Of a DNA stretch of 64,000 bases, positions 40,786-49,232 are shown piece after piece; position 1 is the first letter of the stretch, and every line of letters begins with the position of its first letter. The stretch spans positions 1 through 64,000 of the forward strand of contig NZ_RRYH01000003.1 in the NCBI RefSeq assembly GCF_004010155.1, written 5' to 3'. The position numbers were made by a program, and so were the translations under genes. The notes below the pieces were generated by a model. It ran no database searches, was not told the origin of the DNA, and saw only the letters and a program-made list of their open reading frames with translations. The stretch is from Solirhodobacter olei. GTDB lineage: Bacteria; Pseudomonadota; Alphaproteobacteria; Rhodobacterales; Rhodobacteraceae.

Positions 40786-43050
40786 CTAGGTTGCGGCATC
40801 GGAGGTGGGGGAGATGTAGCCTGCTCGGACGACCTCGCCGATCCTGACGGACTTCCGGTATCTCCAGCCGAGCGCCTCCATGACCCGGCGTAGGCGCATT
40901 GTGTGAGATCGGTTCTGCCTGCCTCCGTCGAGTTCGAGGGCTCGGAGCAGCGTGCCGGTGTGGATGCGGTCCGGCTCGTGCGGCCTCTCGGCGGGCACGG
41001 CCACCAGCCGCCCGTCCACGATCTCCTCGATCGTCTCCGTTGTGCCGAGGGCCCAGTCGGCGTAGTCGGCGGCGAGCCTGTCCAGGATGGCGCGCACCTC
41101 GTCGGCCCACGGATCGTCCACAGTCTCGGCTGCCTGCTGCTCCGCGGCGCGCGGCCAGAGTGCCTCGGGAAGGACGTGCGCCTCGCCCCGATGGAACCTG
41201 GCTTCCGCCTCGGCCCAGAGCTGGTCCCTGTTGGCGGCAATCCACGCGAGGTCGACGCGCGTCCCGGGGCGCATCTCAAGGGGCCAGAAGCGCCGGCCGC
41301 CAGTCGGGTCGCTGAGGTAGCCGCCCTCGTTGACCGTCCCGGCGAAGACCGCCCGGCGGGGATGGTCATCGATGGTTCGACCGTAGGGCACGCGGTATCG
41401 GTCCGTCGCCCGGGACATGAAGGCCTTCAGGACGTCCATGTCGCTGGCCCGCAGGCCGGCCAGCTCGGCGAACTCGTGGACCCAGATTCCGTCCAGCTGC
41501 ATCGGCGCGTCCTTGTTGCGCAGGTCGCCGAGCTCGGAATCACTGAACCACTCGGTGGAGAACAGGTCACGCAGGCCGGACGACTTGTTTGAGCCCTGCG
41601 GCCCCTTGATGACGGGCATTGTGTCGAGCTTGCATCCCGGGCTTCTCTGGCGGGCGACGGCGCCGACCATGAAGCAGCGCGATACGGCCCTGGTGTACTC
41701 GTCGTCGGCGCACATGAACCCATCGGTGAAGAGGCGCTCCACCCTCTCGGTTCCATCCCACTCCAGGCGGTCCAGGTAGTCGTGGATCGGATTGAACTTA
41801 TGTGCGTAGGCAAGCGTCATGGCAGCCTCTAGGACGTTCTCCTTCGACGGCTGGTAGTCGTTACCCTGGTGGATCTCCATTAGGAGCAGTCGGGTCATCC
41901 GCGCAGTTTGATCGTTGAGTTCCCTGCCGTAGCTCACGTCCCAAGGTAGCTCGCCGGAGAACACGACGCGCTGCTTGAGCTCGTCAAAACGCGGAGTGAG
42001 GCCGGAGGCGTGGACCGCTCTCAGCGCGTTCACGGGCGTGTCGGGCGCAACCCGAGTCTTGTTGTGTATAGATAGTCCGCCCACGTGGATCGGCTGTTCT
42101 TCGCTGGTCGCAACGTTGGTGGTGACCCGCAGAGCTTCATCGCCGTCGATAACGTCGAAGTCCTCCTGAGGCGTCGGGCGCGGCACGAGGTCCTCGCGGC
42201 CGGCCTCAACGAGCAGACGGTAGAGAGTGCGCGCCGTCACCATGCCCTCGCGGCCGTCCAGGCGCAGGCTATCCCAGTGCTGCCCGATGATCTCGGCGTC
42301 GCCAGCGTAGGCCGGGTCCCCGATCGACCAGGTGATGAACTCCTCGCGACCCGCGCTTGCGGTGCCGTGATGGCTGGCCATCATGACGCCCAGCCAGGCC
42401 GAATAATCCCTGAAGTCCTCCACGTCGAGGGCGTCGAGCATTGAGGCCAGCTGCCCCGCGTCGATCTCACCTGGCTCGGCATTGCCCGCCCCGGTCGTTT
42501 CGTCGCGCGCGATGGCCACTAGGAGCCTCTCGGGCGCCCTCGCCACGTCGGCGAATGGCGGGGTCAGGAAGTCCCACTCATAGGTCCGACCGGTGACGGG
42601 ATGGACCGAGCCCGCGGCAACGACGTAGCCGCCGACCGACTTGAAGTCGATGCCCTCGTAGCCGTCCAGCTTCTGACGGATCGTGACATCGGCCGGCTTG
42701 AGCATGTAGACGTGCAGCCCGCCCGATCCCGTATTCACGGTCGGGTAGGCGTCGGGGTCGATCCCTGCATCCTTGCAGAGTCTCTCCCAGGGGTTGTCGC
42801 CTTCGATGAAGTTGCGCGGGTCGACGTCCACCACGAGCTGCCCGGCCCGCAGGCGCACCCCGGCGTTTCCGCCGCCGGTGACGTGACGTACCACGTCCGC
42901 GCGGGCGTAGCGCTTATCCATCCACCCGCGTTCTCGCGGGACTTTGGTCAGGGGCTTCAGCGGGATCAGATCCCAACGCCCCTCAGGATATCTCTCGATC
43001 TCATCTGGCTTTGATGGCGTGCTCGACGCCCGCGAGTTGCTATGGTTCAT
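40786..43050 (-). CDS. Primase-polymerase / VapE-type helicase replication protein
   Basis: A 754-residue protein. The N-terminal bifunctional prim-pol domain (about 20-170) has LVVDVDP with D75 and D77, TGSGGLHVY with H113, and IDFKSVGGYVVAAGS with D135: the catalytic triad is intact. A PriCT-like linker (about 200-285) follows. The VapE helicase domain (about 400-640) has WDGTERV, Walker A GPQGSNKS (483-490), VHEFAELAG and GRRFWPLEM. It should initiate autonomous replication of the island. ATG at 43050 has GGAGGG about 10 bases upstream. Similar proteins replicate P4-like and PICI-type satellites. Confidence 0.85.
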   Translation of the reverse strand: MNHSNSRASSTPSKPDEIERYPEGRWDLIPLKPLTKVPRERGWMDKRYARADVVRHVTGGGNAGVRLRAGQLVVDVDPRNFIEGDNPWERLCKDAGIDPDAYPTVNTGSGGLHVYMLKPADVTIRQKLDGYEGIDFKSVGGYVVAAGSVHPVTGRTYEWDFLTPPFADVARAPERLLVAIARDETTGAGNAEPGEIDAGQLASMLDALDVEDFRDYSAWLGVMMASHHGTASAGREEFITWSIGDPAYAGDAEIIGQHWDSLRLDGREGMVTARTLYRLLVEAGREDLVPRPTPQEDFDVIDGDEALRVTTNVATSEEQPIHVGGLSIHNKTRVAPDTPVNALRAVHASGLTPRFDELKQRVVFSGELPWDVSYGRELNDQTARMTRLLLMEIHQGNDYQPSKENVLEAAMTLAYAHKFNPIHDYLDRLEWDGTERVERLFTDGFMCADDEYTRAVSRCFMVGAVARQRSPGCKLDTMPVIKGPQGSNKSSGLRDLFSTEWFSDSELGDLRNKDAPMQLDGIWVHEFAELAGLRASDMDVLKAFMSRATDRYRVPYGRTIDDHPRRAVFAGTVNEGGYLSDPTGGRRFWPLEMRPGTRVDLAWIAANRDQLWAEAEARFHRGEAHVLPEALWPRAAEQQAAETVDDPWADEVRAILDRLAADYADWALGTTETIEEIVDGRLVAVPAERPHEPDRIHTGTLLRALELDGGRQNRSHTMRLRRVMEALGWRYRKSVRIGEVVRAGYISPTSDAAT

Positions 43051-43133
43051 CTGCTTGCGGCCCTCCGGGGCCGATCTCATTCGGGACTCCAACGGCGCTG
43101 TTCGCTAACTCGTTCGGTCCCGGGTTAAGGTCT

Positions 43134-43166
43134 GGCCGCCGCGCTCCTTTGCATTGCGCGGCGGCC
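43134..43166. promoter_or_regulatory. GC hairpin between AlpA-type and primase genes
   Basis: Perfect 11-bp arms, GGCCGCCGCGC (43134-43144) and GCGCGGCGGCC (43156-43166), flank an 11-base AT-richer loop, 84 bp upstream of the primase start. It could be an operator or an attenuator. There is no T-tract on either strand. Confidence 0.4.
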
Positions 43167-43246
43167 GCTCACCCGAATCACTTTACGCCCCCGTCAAGCG
43201 CAAATCGTCCATCATTACGGTGCTGGAAGCCGGGCAGCCGGGCCGC

Positions 43247-43486
43247 TCAGGCGAGCGGCTCGCGGCGCAGCCCGGCCATGAATGCCCGCAGGTCATCCAC
43301 CGAGTAGAGGCACTTCCTGCCCACCCGGTGGACGGCGGGGCCGCCGCCTCGGAGCCGCCAGAGTTCGAGCTGCTGACGGCTCAGGCCAAGGAAGCCGGCC
43401 GCCTGGTTGGTGTCGAGGAACTCGCGGCGCGGCGCCGCCAACGTCCGCTCGATGCGCTCGAGTCGTTCCATGATTTCCTGCTGCAT
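43247..43486 (-). CDS. AlpA/excisionase-type HTH protein
   Basis: A 79-residue MerR-like HTH_17 protein: FLDTNQAAGFLGLSRQQLELWRLRGGGP is the HTH, then VHRVGRKCLYSVDDLRAFMAGL completes the wing. A short N-terminal helix (QQEIMERLERIERTL) probably dimerises. Such proteins act as excisionases or as activators of satellite integrase or replication genes. It sits directly upstream of the primase gene on the same strand. Confidence 0.8.
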   Translation of the reverse strand: MQQEIMERLERIERTLAAPRREFLDTNQAAGFLGLSRQQLELWRLRGGGPAVHRVGRKCLYSVDDLRAFMAGLRREPLA

Positions 43487-43613
43487 CGTCGTGGCTCGCG
43501 AATGAGGTAGGTCGGGTTGATCGTGCGCGAACCACGAGTGTCAGTAACCCGTTACTTCCTGCTCGGCCCTATGCATCGGTAGCGCACTGCCTTTGCAGAA
43601 GAGTGAGTGTAGC

Positions 43614-44960
43614 CTAACCAACATGTACCCGAACGTCATTCCCAAGCGACCGCAACGATTTCGACGTTCTTCCATTGCGAGGCGGGAAGGCGTCTGGGAG
43701 GGCCCACCCCACCAATTCGCCAAGTGCACTAATCCCGAGGCCTTCAAGTTTCCATCTCGGATCGCTGAATCCCTGCCACAGTCGCTCTGGGAGTTTATCA
43801 TTTGGCCCACCATAGAGAATGTGCGCGAGCAACTGTCTGACGTCAGTTCCTCCCTCCGAACGTTCTCTCCAAATTCGGGCGGATAGGGCATCGACCTTCT
43901 GAGGAATCGTATAAGGGATTTTGCTTTCTGGTAACCCAACCGATTTGTTAGCTACGCGACGGGCGTAATCCTTGATGGCATGCACGCCCATACAAATCAT
44001 ACGAAATCCGTTTTCGTCCAAGGTCTTCAGATTTTCCTTAGATAGCGCTGATCTTAATTTGGGCGCTGTAATATTTAGCATCTCATCTTCCTCGGATGGA
44101 GCGCTACGAAGGTTGCGCCACCAAGCAACAGCTTCCCTTAGTGCAGCATCAGGATCGTTCTTATTCTTTTCGTAGAACTCTTCGTACCGAGCTCTCCTAC
44201 CATCCATGGTGCGCTGATAGTAGTGTGCATGAAGAAACTGATCGGCGAGGGCCCCAGCTGGTGCCTCTTTCTTGATCCAAGAAGGACGGTTTTCTGGCCG
44301 ACTCACGAGGGTGCCGATGTCGCGAAGCTGTTGAAGAGTCGAGTGCCACTCCGCCAAAAACGCTTGGCGCCTTCGATCGCTGGCTGCTTTTCGTTGTGTT
44401 TGTATGAGACCAGGCCACGTGTTGAAGCTTGCGCTCTTCCAGAACTCATCCTCGGGTGGTTTCCGCTTACCCAACTCCTTCTCTCGATCTTTCATGATCG
44501 TCAATAATTCTTCGGTAAGTGGAGTGGCGTGGGCGTGCAAAGTTTCAAATAAATCTAGAACGTCATTTGCGATTTCATCAGTAATTTCATTTTCTTCAAA
44601 GAAACAGCCTGATTCAATATTACTGTACCAGGCGCTGCCGGTCAAATTTGCTGAGCCTACGTAAAGACCGTGCCCTCGCCACCATATCACTTTAGCGTGA
44701 TGGTGTTGGACGAGCCAGCACTGGAACTTGGCGGAACGCTGTTCCAAGAACTGCCTCAGGATATTCCAGGTGACGGCGACGCCATCATCTAGTCGACCAT
44801 AGTATCTCAAAGGGATTGAGTAATCGAGGCACCATTTGAAGAGAAGTGACATGTCGGTTGCATATGCGACTGCAGCGAGAACCTCATCTGTCTCTTTGGC
44901 GGCTCTATCTCTAATATCCCTCAAATAGTGCCCATTAATCCCGCCCATGACCAAGTGCAT
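43614..44960 (-). CDS. PLD-like (HKD-type) protein, possible defence nuclease
   Basis: A 448-residue protein. The N-terminal PLD-like domain contains one HxK motif (H88-A-K90 in QHHHAKVIWW) followed by VGSANLTGSAW (N105), the arrangement of phospholipase D superfamily nucleases that dimerise to make an active site. The remaining 320 residues are helical and unfamiliar (LQQLRDIGTLVSRPENRPSW, HAIKDYARRVANKSVG). AT content is clearly higher than in flanking integrase and AlpA genes. PLD-fold nucleases occur as effectors of defence systems. It stands alone between the satellite regulator and integrase, a usual cargo position. Confidence 0.72.
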   Translation of the reverse strand: MHLVMGGINGHYLRDIRDRAAKETDEVLAAVAYATDMSLLFKWCLDYSIPLRYYGRLDDGVAVTWNILRQFLEQRSAKFQCWLVQHHHAKVIWWRGHGLYVGSANLTGSAWYSNIESGCFFEENEITDEIANDVLDLFETLHAHATPLTEELLTIMKDREKELGKRKPPEDEFWKSASFNTWPGLIQTQRKAASDRRRQAFLAEWHSTLQQLRDIGTLVSRPENRPSWIKKEAPAGALADQFLHAHYYQRTMDGRRARYEEFYEKNKNDPDAALREAVAWWRNLRSAPSEEDEMLNITAPKLRSALSKENLKTLDENGFRMICMGVHAIKDYARRVANKSVGLPESKIPYTIPQKVDALSARIWRERSEGGTDVRQLLAHILYGGPNDKLPERLWQGFSDPRWKLEGLGISALGELVGWALPDAFPPRNGRTSKSLRSLGNDVRVHVG

Positions 44961-45075
44961 TAAAGACCCCTTACTCTTCTCGAGGGTGAAATTGCTGCTA
45001 CCGATGTGGTTACATGGTTTTGGTGGCCGAGCTACAGATTTTTAGTTGCCAAGGTGTCTTTCTGGGAGAGGTTGT

Positions 45076-46215
45076 TCATTTGCCTCGATAGCTGGCGATC
45101 AGCCCCGCGACCCTCTCCGAGGCGTCCCGCATAGGCCCGAGAAGGTTAGCCCGCGTCACGTAGTTCCACGTCACCCCTGCCGGTCGGTGGTTCATCAGGA
45201 CCATCGCCATCTGCAGGTCCACTCCCGCCTCCAGCGCCATCGTCCGATAGGTGTGGCGCATCCCGTGCGGTGCGTAGGGGAACGACGCGATGCGGCGCTG
45301 CTGTTCGATGTGTCCGCTCTTCGCGGAGGGCGAGGGGAAGACGAACGGGCTTTCCAGTGGCCGTGTCAGCTCCCGCACCTCCTCCAGCTCCTGCCGGAGC
45401 AGTCGGGGGAGGGGGAGCCGGAACGCCTTGGCCTCGCCGCCCTTCGGGTTCGGCACGGCGAGCAGGCCGTCGGCGTCGAGGTGCTCCCAACGCATCGAGC
45501 GGGCGTCGTGAGAGCGTAGGCCGGTGAGCAGCATGACGAGCCACGCGCCCCGGCGAACCCGGTCCTCCATCGCGTCGAGCCTCCGCCACAGCAGGGGCAT
45601 CTCCTCCGGCGGCACCGCCCAGTCGCGGGGCGTCTCGCGGTTCATCCTCACCCCGCGCGAGACGGGGTTGGGCGGCAGGTCGTGAGTGCGGGCCACGTCG
45701 TTCAGCACTAGCTTCAGCAGCCGCATGGCTCCGTTCGCCCCGTAGGGCCCGCACCTCCGCGTCAGCCTCTCGTGGAGCGTCCGCACGGCCTCACGGTCGA
45801 TCCGGTCGGCGGGTAGCCTGGCCACGGACTTGAGCGGGCCTGTGATCTTCTCGCGGTACCACTTGTGGGTGGCCGGGCTCAGGTCGGGGCGTCCGGCGAG
45901 GTAGCGCTCGAGGGCCTCGGCCACGGTTGGCACGGAGACCTTCGGCGTCCTCGGGTCGGTGCCGCGACGCAGCGCGAGGCGCAGCTCCGTCGAGCGCTCT
46001 CGGGCTGACCTGAGGCTCAGGTCCGTCGTCCTGCCGAGCGCGATCGAGACGTACCGGTCGGTGCCGTCGTTGATCCTGCCCACGAACTTGTAGGAGCAGC
46101 CCGTCTTGCCCACCACGACCCTGAGGCCCGAGACCTCCTCGTCGTAGAGCTGGGTGCCGGGCGCGTGCTGCTCTCGGGCCCTCGCGACGAGGGCCTGCGT
46201 CAGCCTTGTTGCCAT
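45076..46215 (-). CDS. int: Tyrosine recombinase (integrase)
   Basis: A 379-residue phage-type integrase. An N-terminal arm-binding DUF4102-like region (LYDEEVSGLRVVVGKTG) and a SAM-like core-binding domain (about 95-180) precede the catalytic domain. Catalytic residues are R234 (LLTGLRSHDARS), K258 (PNPKGGE), H317 and R320 (HGMRHTYR), H343 (MNHR) and Y352 (WNYVTR). All are intact, so it should be active. It lies 143 bp inside the right att core and reads inward, as usual for tRNA-inserted islands. Confidence 0.93.
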   Translation of the reverse strand: MATRLTQALVARAREQHAPGTQLYDEEVSGLRVVVGKTGCSYKFVGRINDGTDRYVSIALGRTTDLSLRSARERSTELRLALRRGTDPRTPKVSVPTVAEALERYLAGRPDLSPATHKWYREKITGPLKSVARLPADRIDREAVRTLHERLTRRCGPYGANGAMRLLKLVLNDVARTHDLPPNPVSRGVRMNRETPRDWAVPPEEMPLLWRRLDAMEDRVRRGAWLVMLLTGLRSHDARSMRWEHLDADGLLAVPNPKGGEAKAFRLPLPRLLRQELEEVRELTRPLESPFVFPSPSAKSGHIEQQRRIASFPYAPHGMRHTYRTMALEAGVDLQMAMVLMNHRPAGVTWNYVTRANLLGPMRDASERVAGLIASYRGK

Positions 46216-46357
46216 GTCCTGATCCTCCTGTGGGCCCGGTCTGAGGCCCGGTGTCAGAACCGATCCGATAGGGTCGGGTAGGAGGATTGTGTCGTGGTTT
46301 CAGTTGGTTGCGAACCATCATGGTGCGGCATAGGGCGCCATGAGACGCGCTTGGACT

Positions 46358-46370
46358 GACTTAAAATCCC
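46358..46370 (+). repeat. attR core GACTTAAAATCCC
   Basis: Exact copy of 29651-29663. To its right the tRNA-Leu continues; to its left is island DNA with only vague resemblance to a tRNA D-arm, so the element did not restore the tRNA at this end. The 142 bp between core and integrase include a palindrome ACCATCATGGT (46314-46324) that could be an arm-type or regulatory site. Confidence 0.88.
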
Positions 46371-46412
46371 TAGCCGCATGGCGTGCCGGTTCAAGTCCGG
46401 CCGCGGGCACCA
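46358..46412 (+). pseudogene. 3' half of split tRNA-Leu(UAA), right island junction
   Basis: From the anticodon loop this runs through a variable arm (TAGCCGCATGGC), T-arm GCCGG-TTCAAGT-CCGGC, acceptor CGCGGGC (46402-46408), discriminator A and CCA to 46412. The acceptor pairs perfectly with GCCCGCG at 29622-29628. No 5' half or promoter is present here, so it cannot make a tRNA in the integrated state. Confidence 0.9.
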
Positions 46413-47077
46413 GCGCCGGCCGTATGGCCGGTCTCGGGTGTGGGGGCGCGTTCCGGCATATCGGCGTCCAGCCGCACACCGCGGCGCGCGGCGGCGCGCA
46501 GCGCCCGGGCGGCCGCCGCCGCGCGGGCCGGCGGGCGCGGTGCGCCGGGCGGGAACGGACCGGTGGGCAGCGTGTCGAAGAGGCTGATCTCATGCGGTTG
46601 CGGCTCGGGCTCCGGCTCCAGTGCCGGTTCGGGCGCCGCGTGCCCGGCGGCGAGCGCCTTGGCCCGGGCCTTCAGCAGCCGGGCGATCGCGGGCGAGGCG
46701 GCGCTGTCGTCCCCGGGCGCGGGTGCCGCGGCCTCGCGCAGCAGCACCGCGTCCCAGACCATCTCCTGCGCCCGGTCGCGCAGTTTCAGAAGCTGCGCCC
46801 AGAGCCTGCGCGTGGTCAGAGCCTGCGCGTCGTCCCGGGCGCAGAGCTGGTCCGGCAGGGTCGCCAGCGCCGTCTCGGCAATGCGCAGTTCGGTCGCCGC
46901 CAGCCGCGCGATCTCGACGAAATGGCGCGGTTGGCCGTCGGGGCAGGGCAGGGCGGGGAAGAAGCCGCCCGCATCCTCCATCAGAACATCGGTCACGAAA
47001 TCGGCCACCTGCGAGCCCGGGTGGAGCGTCCGCAGCATCGCCCGGATATCCTCTCTGACCGCGACCTGCCCCAGCAT
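46391..47077 (-). CDS. Hypothetical protein
   Basis: A 228-residue protein beginning MLGQVAVREDIRAMLRTLHP. The first 130 residues are helical (GSQVADFVTDVLMEDAGGFFPALPC, LRIAETALATLPDQLC, LWAQLLKLRDRAQEMVWDAVLL in part); the rest is low-complexity (EPALEPEPEPQPHE, then Pro/Ala/Arg-rich). I do not recognise the family. Its stop lies within the antisense of the tRNA-Leu 3' half, to the right of the att core, so the reading frame is native and not changed by the island. It is upstream-adjacent to metG on the same strand after a 314-bp gap. Confidence 0.6.
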   Translation of the reverse strand: MLGQVAVREDIRAMLRTLHPGSQVADFVTDVLMEDAGGFFPALPCPDGQPRHFVEIARLAATELRIAETALATLPDQLCARDDAQALTTRRLWAQLLKLRDRAQEMVWDAVLLREAAAPAPGDDSAASPAIARLLKARAKALAAGHAAPEPALEPEPEPQPHEISLFDTLPTGPFPPGAPRPPARAAAAARALRAAARRGVRLDADMPERAPTPETGHTAGAGARGRT

Positions 47078-47391
47078 GTCGGCCTCCGTTTCCGGCCCTC
47101 GCGCAGCAGGGTACCACGCCTCGGGGCAGCGGTCAGGCTTGCAACCAAACGGTGCGAAACTGTGGTAAATGCTGTGACAAATCGGGCAATGCCGTGGTTT
47201 CTTGTCGGCGCGCCTGATCTGCGTTCCCGCTCGATCCCCGGCGTCGGCCTGCCCGGGTTCAGGCCCCGCGCGATCGGATCCGTTCGACCGAAGTCCGGAA
47301 AGCGCAGCGCCGGCGCCTGTCGGCCCTGACGCTTCTGAAGACTGGCGAGCCGGTAGACCCCGCCCGGACCCGCGTCATCGCGGGCCGGGCC
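47078..47391. other. Intergenic stretch between metG and the hypothetical gene
   Basis: Some 314 bp with no supported gene. It contains an AT-richer spot around 47150-47205, which could carry the promoter of the leftward hypothetical gene. No hairpin with a T-run follows the metG stop on the minus strand. Confidence 0.35.
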
Positions 47392-49134
47392 TCAGTTCCG
47401 GACGCCCGCGAATTTCTGCTGCCAGTCGGCGCGTTCCTCGTCGGTGATCTTGCGGAAGAGCACCTCGGGCACGCTGAAGCCATGTCCCGCCGGAAGCGCC
47501 TGAAGGGCAGCGCCGATCTCGCCGGGCCAGGACCAGTCGTCGCAGTCCATCGCCGTCATCATCGCCGCCGCCGCATCCGGAATGAAGGGCTGCGAGAGCA
47601 CCGCGTAGAGCCGCACGAGGTTCAGCGAGAGCCGCACGATGGCCGCTGCCGCCTCCGGATCCTCCTTCACCACGGACCAGGGCGCGGCGGCCTGGAGGTA
47701 TTCGTTGCCCGCCACCCAGATCGCGCGCAGCTCGCCCGCGGCCTTGCGGACCTCCATCGCCTCCATGAAGCCTTCGTAGGCACGCACGCGGGTCTCGAGT
47801 TCCGCGGCCAGCGCCGCCTCGCGCGCGCCGGACGCGCCGCCCTCCGGCACCGTCTCGCCGAACTTCGAGCGGCAGAACTTGGTGATCCGGCTGACGAAAT
47901 TCCCCAGCACGTCGGCAAGGTCCTTGTTCACCGAGGCCTGGAAATTCTCCCAGGTGAACTCGCTGTCGCCGCTCTCGGGCGCGTGGCTCAGAAGCCACCA
48001 GCGCCAGTAATCCGAGGGCAGGATCGACAGTGCCTGATCCATGAAGACGCCGCGCCCCTGGCTGGTCGAGAACTGGCCGCCGTCATAGTTCAGGTAGTTG
48101 AAGGACTTGATGTAATCGACCAGCTTCCACGGCTCGCCGGAGCCGAGGATCGTCGCGGGAAAGCTCAGCGTGTGGAAGGGCACGTTGTCCTTGCCCATGA
48201 ACTGGACGTAGCGGACATCCTCGGCCCCCTTGTCGGTGCGCCACCAGCGCTCCCACGCGCCCTCGCCGCGCCCGCCGGCATCGGCCCATTCGGCGGTGGC
48301 CGCGATATATTCGATCGGCGCGTCGAACCAGACGTAGAAGACCTTGCCTTCCATCCCCGGCCAGTCCTCGGTGCCCTTCTTGACCGGCACGCCCCAGTCG
48401 AGGTCGCGGGTGATGCCGCGGTCCTGCAGCCCGTCGCCGTCGTCGAGCCACTTGAGCGCGATGGAGGTGGTCAGCACCGGCCAGGCCGGTTGGCCGTTCC
48501 CGCCCATCTGGGTCTTCGACAGGATCCACTCCCGCAGCTGGTCGCGCATGGCCGACTGGCGCAGGTAAAGATGCTTGGTCGCCCGCACCTCCAGGTCTGT
48601 CGAGCCGGAGATCGCGGAGCGCGGATTGATCAGGTCGGTCGGGTCGAGCTGTTTTGTGCAGTTCTCGCACTGATCGCCGCGCGCCCGGTCATAGCCGCAG
48701 TTGGGGCAGGTGCCCTCTATGTAGCGGTCGGGCAGGAAGCGGCCGTCGGCATTGGAATAGACCTGCCGCTCCTCGACCTCGGCGATCAGCCCGGCCTCGG
48801 CCAGCTGGCCCGCGAAATGCTGGGTCAGCTCACGGTTCCGCTGCGAGGAGGAGCGCCCGAAATGGTCGAAGGACAGCCGGAACCCGGCGCCGAGGTTCTT
48901 CTGCACCTCGTGCATCTGCGCGCAGTAGTCGGCCACCGGCATTCCGGCCTTGGCGGCGGCAAGCTCGGCCGGGGTGCCGTGTTCGTCGGTGGCGCAGATG
49001 AACATCACCTCGTGCCCCCGCGCGCGGCTGTAGCGGGCATAGAGGTCCGCCGGCAGCTGGCTGCCCACCAGATTGCCCAGGTGCTTGATCCCGTTGATAT
49101 AGGGGATCGCCGAAGTGATCAGAATCCGGGCCAT
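47392..49134 (-). CDS. metG: Methionyl-tRNA synthetase
   Basis: A 580-residue class Ia synthetase charging tRNA-Met. The HIGH-type motif is in [14 protein letters not shown], and a Cys4 zinc knuckle is formed by [24 protein letters not shown] is replaced by the [10 protein letters not shown] form known in the archaeal/plant-like MetRS group. [15 protein letters not shown] and the anticodon-binding C-terminal helical domain follow. The start [12 protein letters not shown] at 49134 is preferred to 49143 because GAGGG then lies at workable spacing. There is no C-terminal tRNA-binding (EMAP/CsaA-like) domain. Confidence 0.93.
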   Translation of the reverse strand: MARILITSAIPYINGIKHLGNLVGSQLPADLYARYSRARGHEVMFICATDEHGTPAELAAAKAGMPVADYCAQMHEVQKNLGAGFRLSFDHFGRSSSQRNRELTQHFAGQLAEAGLIAEVEERQVYSNADGRFLPDRYIEGTCPNCGYDRARGDQCENCTKQLDPTDLINPRSAISGSTDLEVRATKHLYLRQSAMRDQLREWILSKTQMGGNGQPAWPVLTTSIALKWLDDGDGLQDRGITRDLDWGVPVKKGTEDWPGMEGKVFYVWFDAPIEYIAATAEWADAGGRGEGAWERWWRTDKGAEDVRYVQFMGKDNVPFHTLSFPATILGSGEPWKLVDYIKSFNYLNYDGGQFSTSQGRGVFMDQALSILPSDYWRWWLLSHAPESGDSEFTWENFQASVNKDLADVLGNFVSRITKFCRSKFGETVPEGGASGAREAALAAELETRVRAYEGFMEAMEVRKAAGELRAIWVAGNEYLQAAAPWSVVKEDPEAAAAIVRLSLNLVRLYAVLSQPFIPDAAAAMMTAMDCDDWSWPGEIGAALQALPAGHGFSVPEVLFRKITDEERADWQQKFAGVRN

Positions 49135-49232
49135 GCACGCCATCCCTCGCCAATGTCGGGGGGTTGTTTATCCTCCGACGCGGCGAAGGGCCAGAGGGTT
49201 CCGGCCCCCCTCCCGGCGCCCCTGCGCCGGGC

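Larger units (their letters stand above)
29651..46370. mobile_element. Integrative island in tRNA-Leu(UAA), phage-satellite-like, with defence cargo
   Basis: About 16.7 kb between identical 13-bp cores in the two halves of one tRNA-Leu gene. A tyrosine integrase lies 143 bp from the right core. Core genes at the right are integrase, AlpA-type regulator, prim-pol/VapE replication protein, an origin-like repeat region and a short TerS-like HTH protein. No capsid, tail or lysis genes are seen, which argues for a satellite or integrative element rather than a prophage. Cargo at the left resembles anti-phage genes. Stretches at about 36.2-38.7 kb and 43.6-45.0 kb are visibly AT-richer than the rest. 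The left end carries a complete tRNA-Leu(UAA). Confidence 0.88.

Noticed and set aside
29651-46370. Complete prophage
   Set aside because: There are no capsid, portal, tail, holin or endolysin genes. The gene set fits a satellite or integrative element better.
49135-49232. SAM or other riboswitch upstream of metG
   Set aside because: The 98-bp gap shows no conserved riboswitch core that I can recognise.
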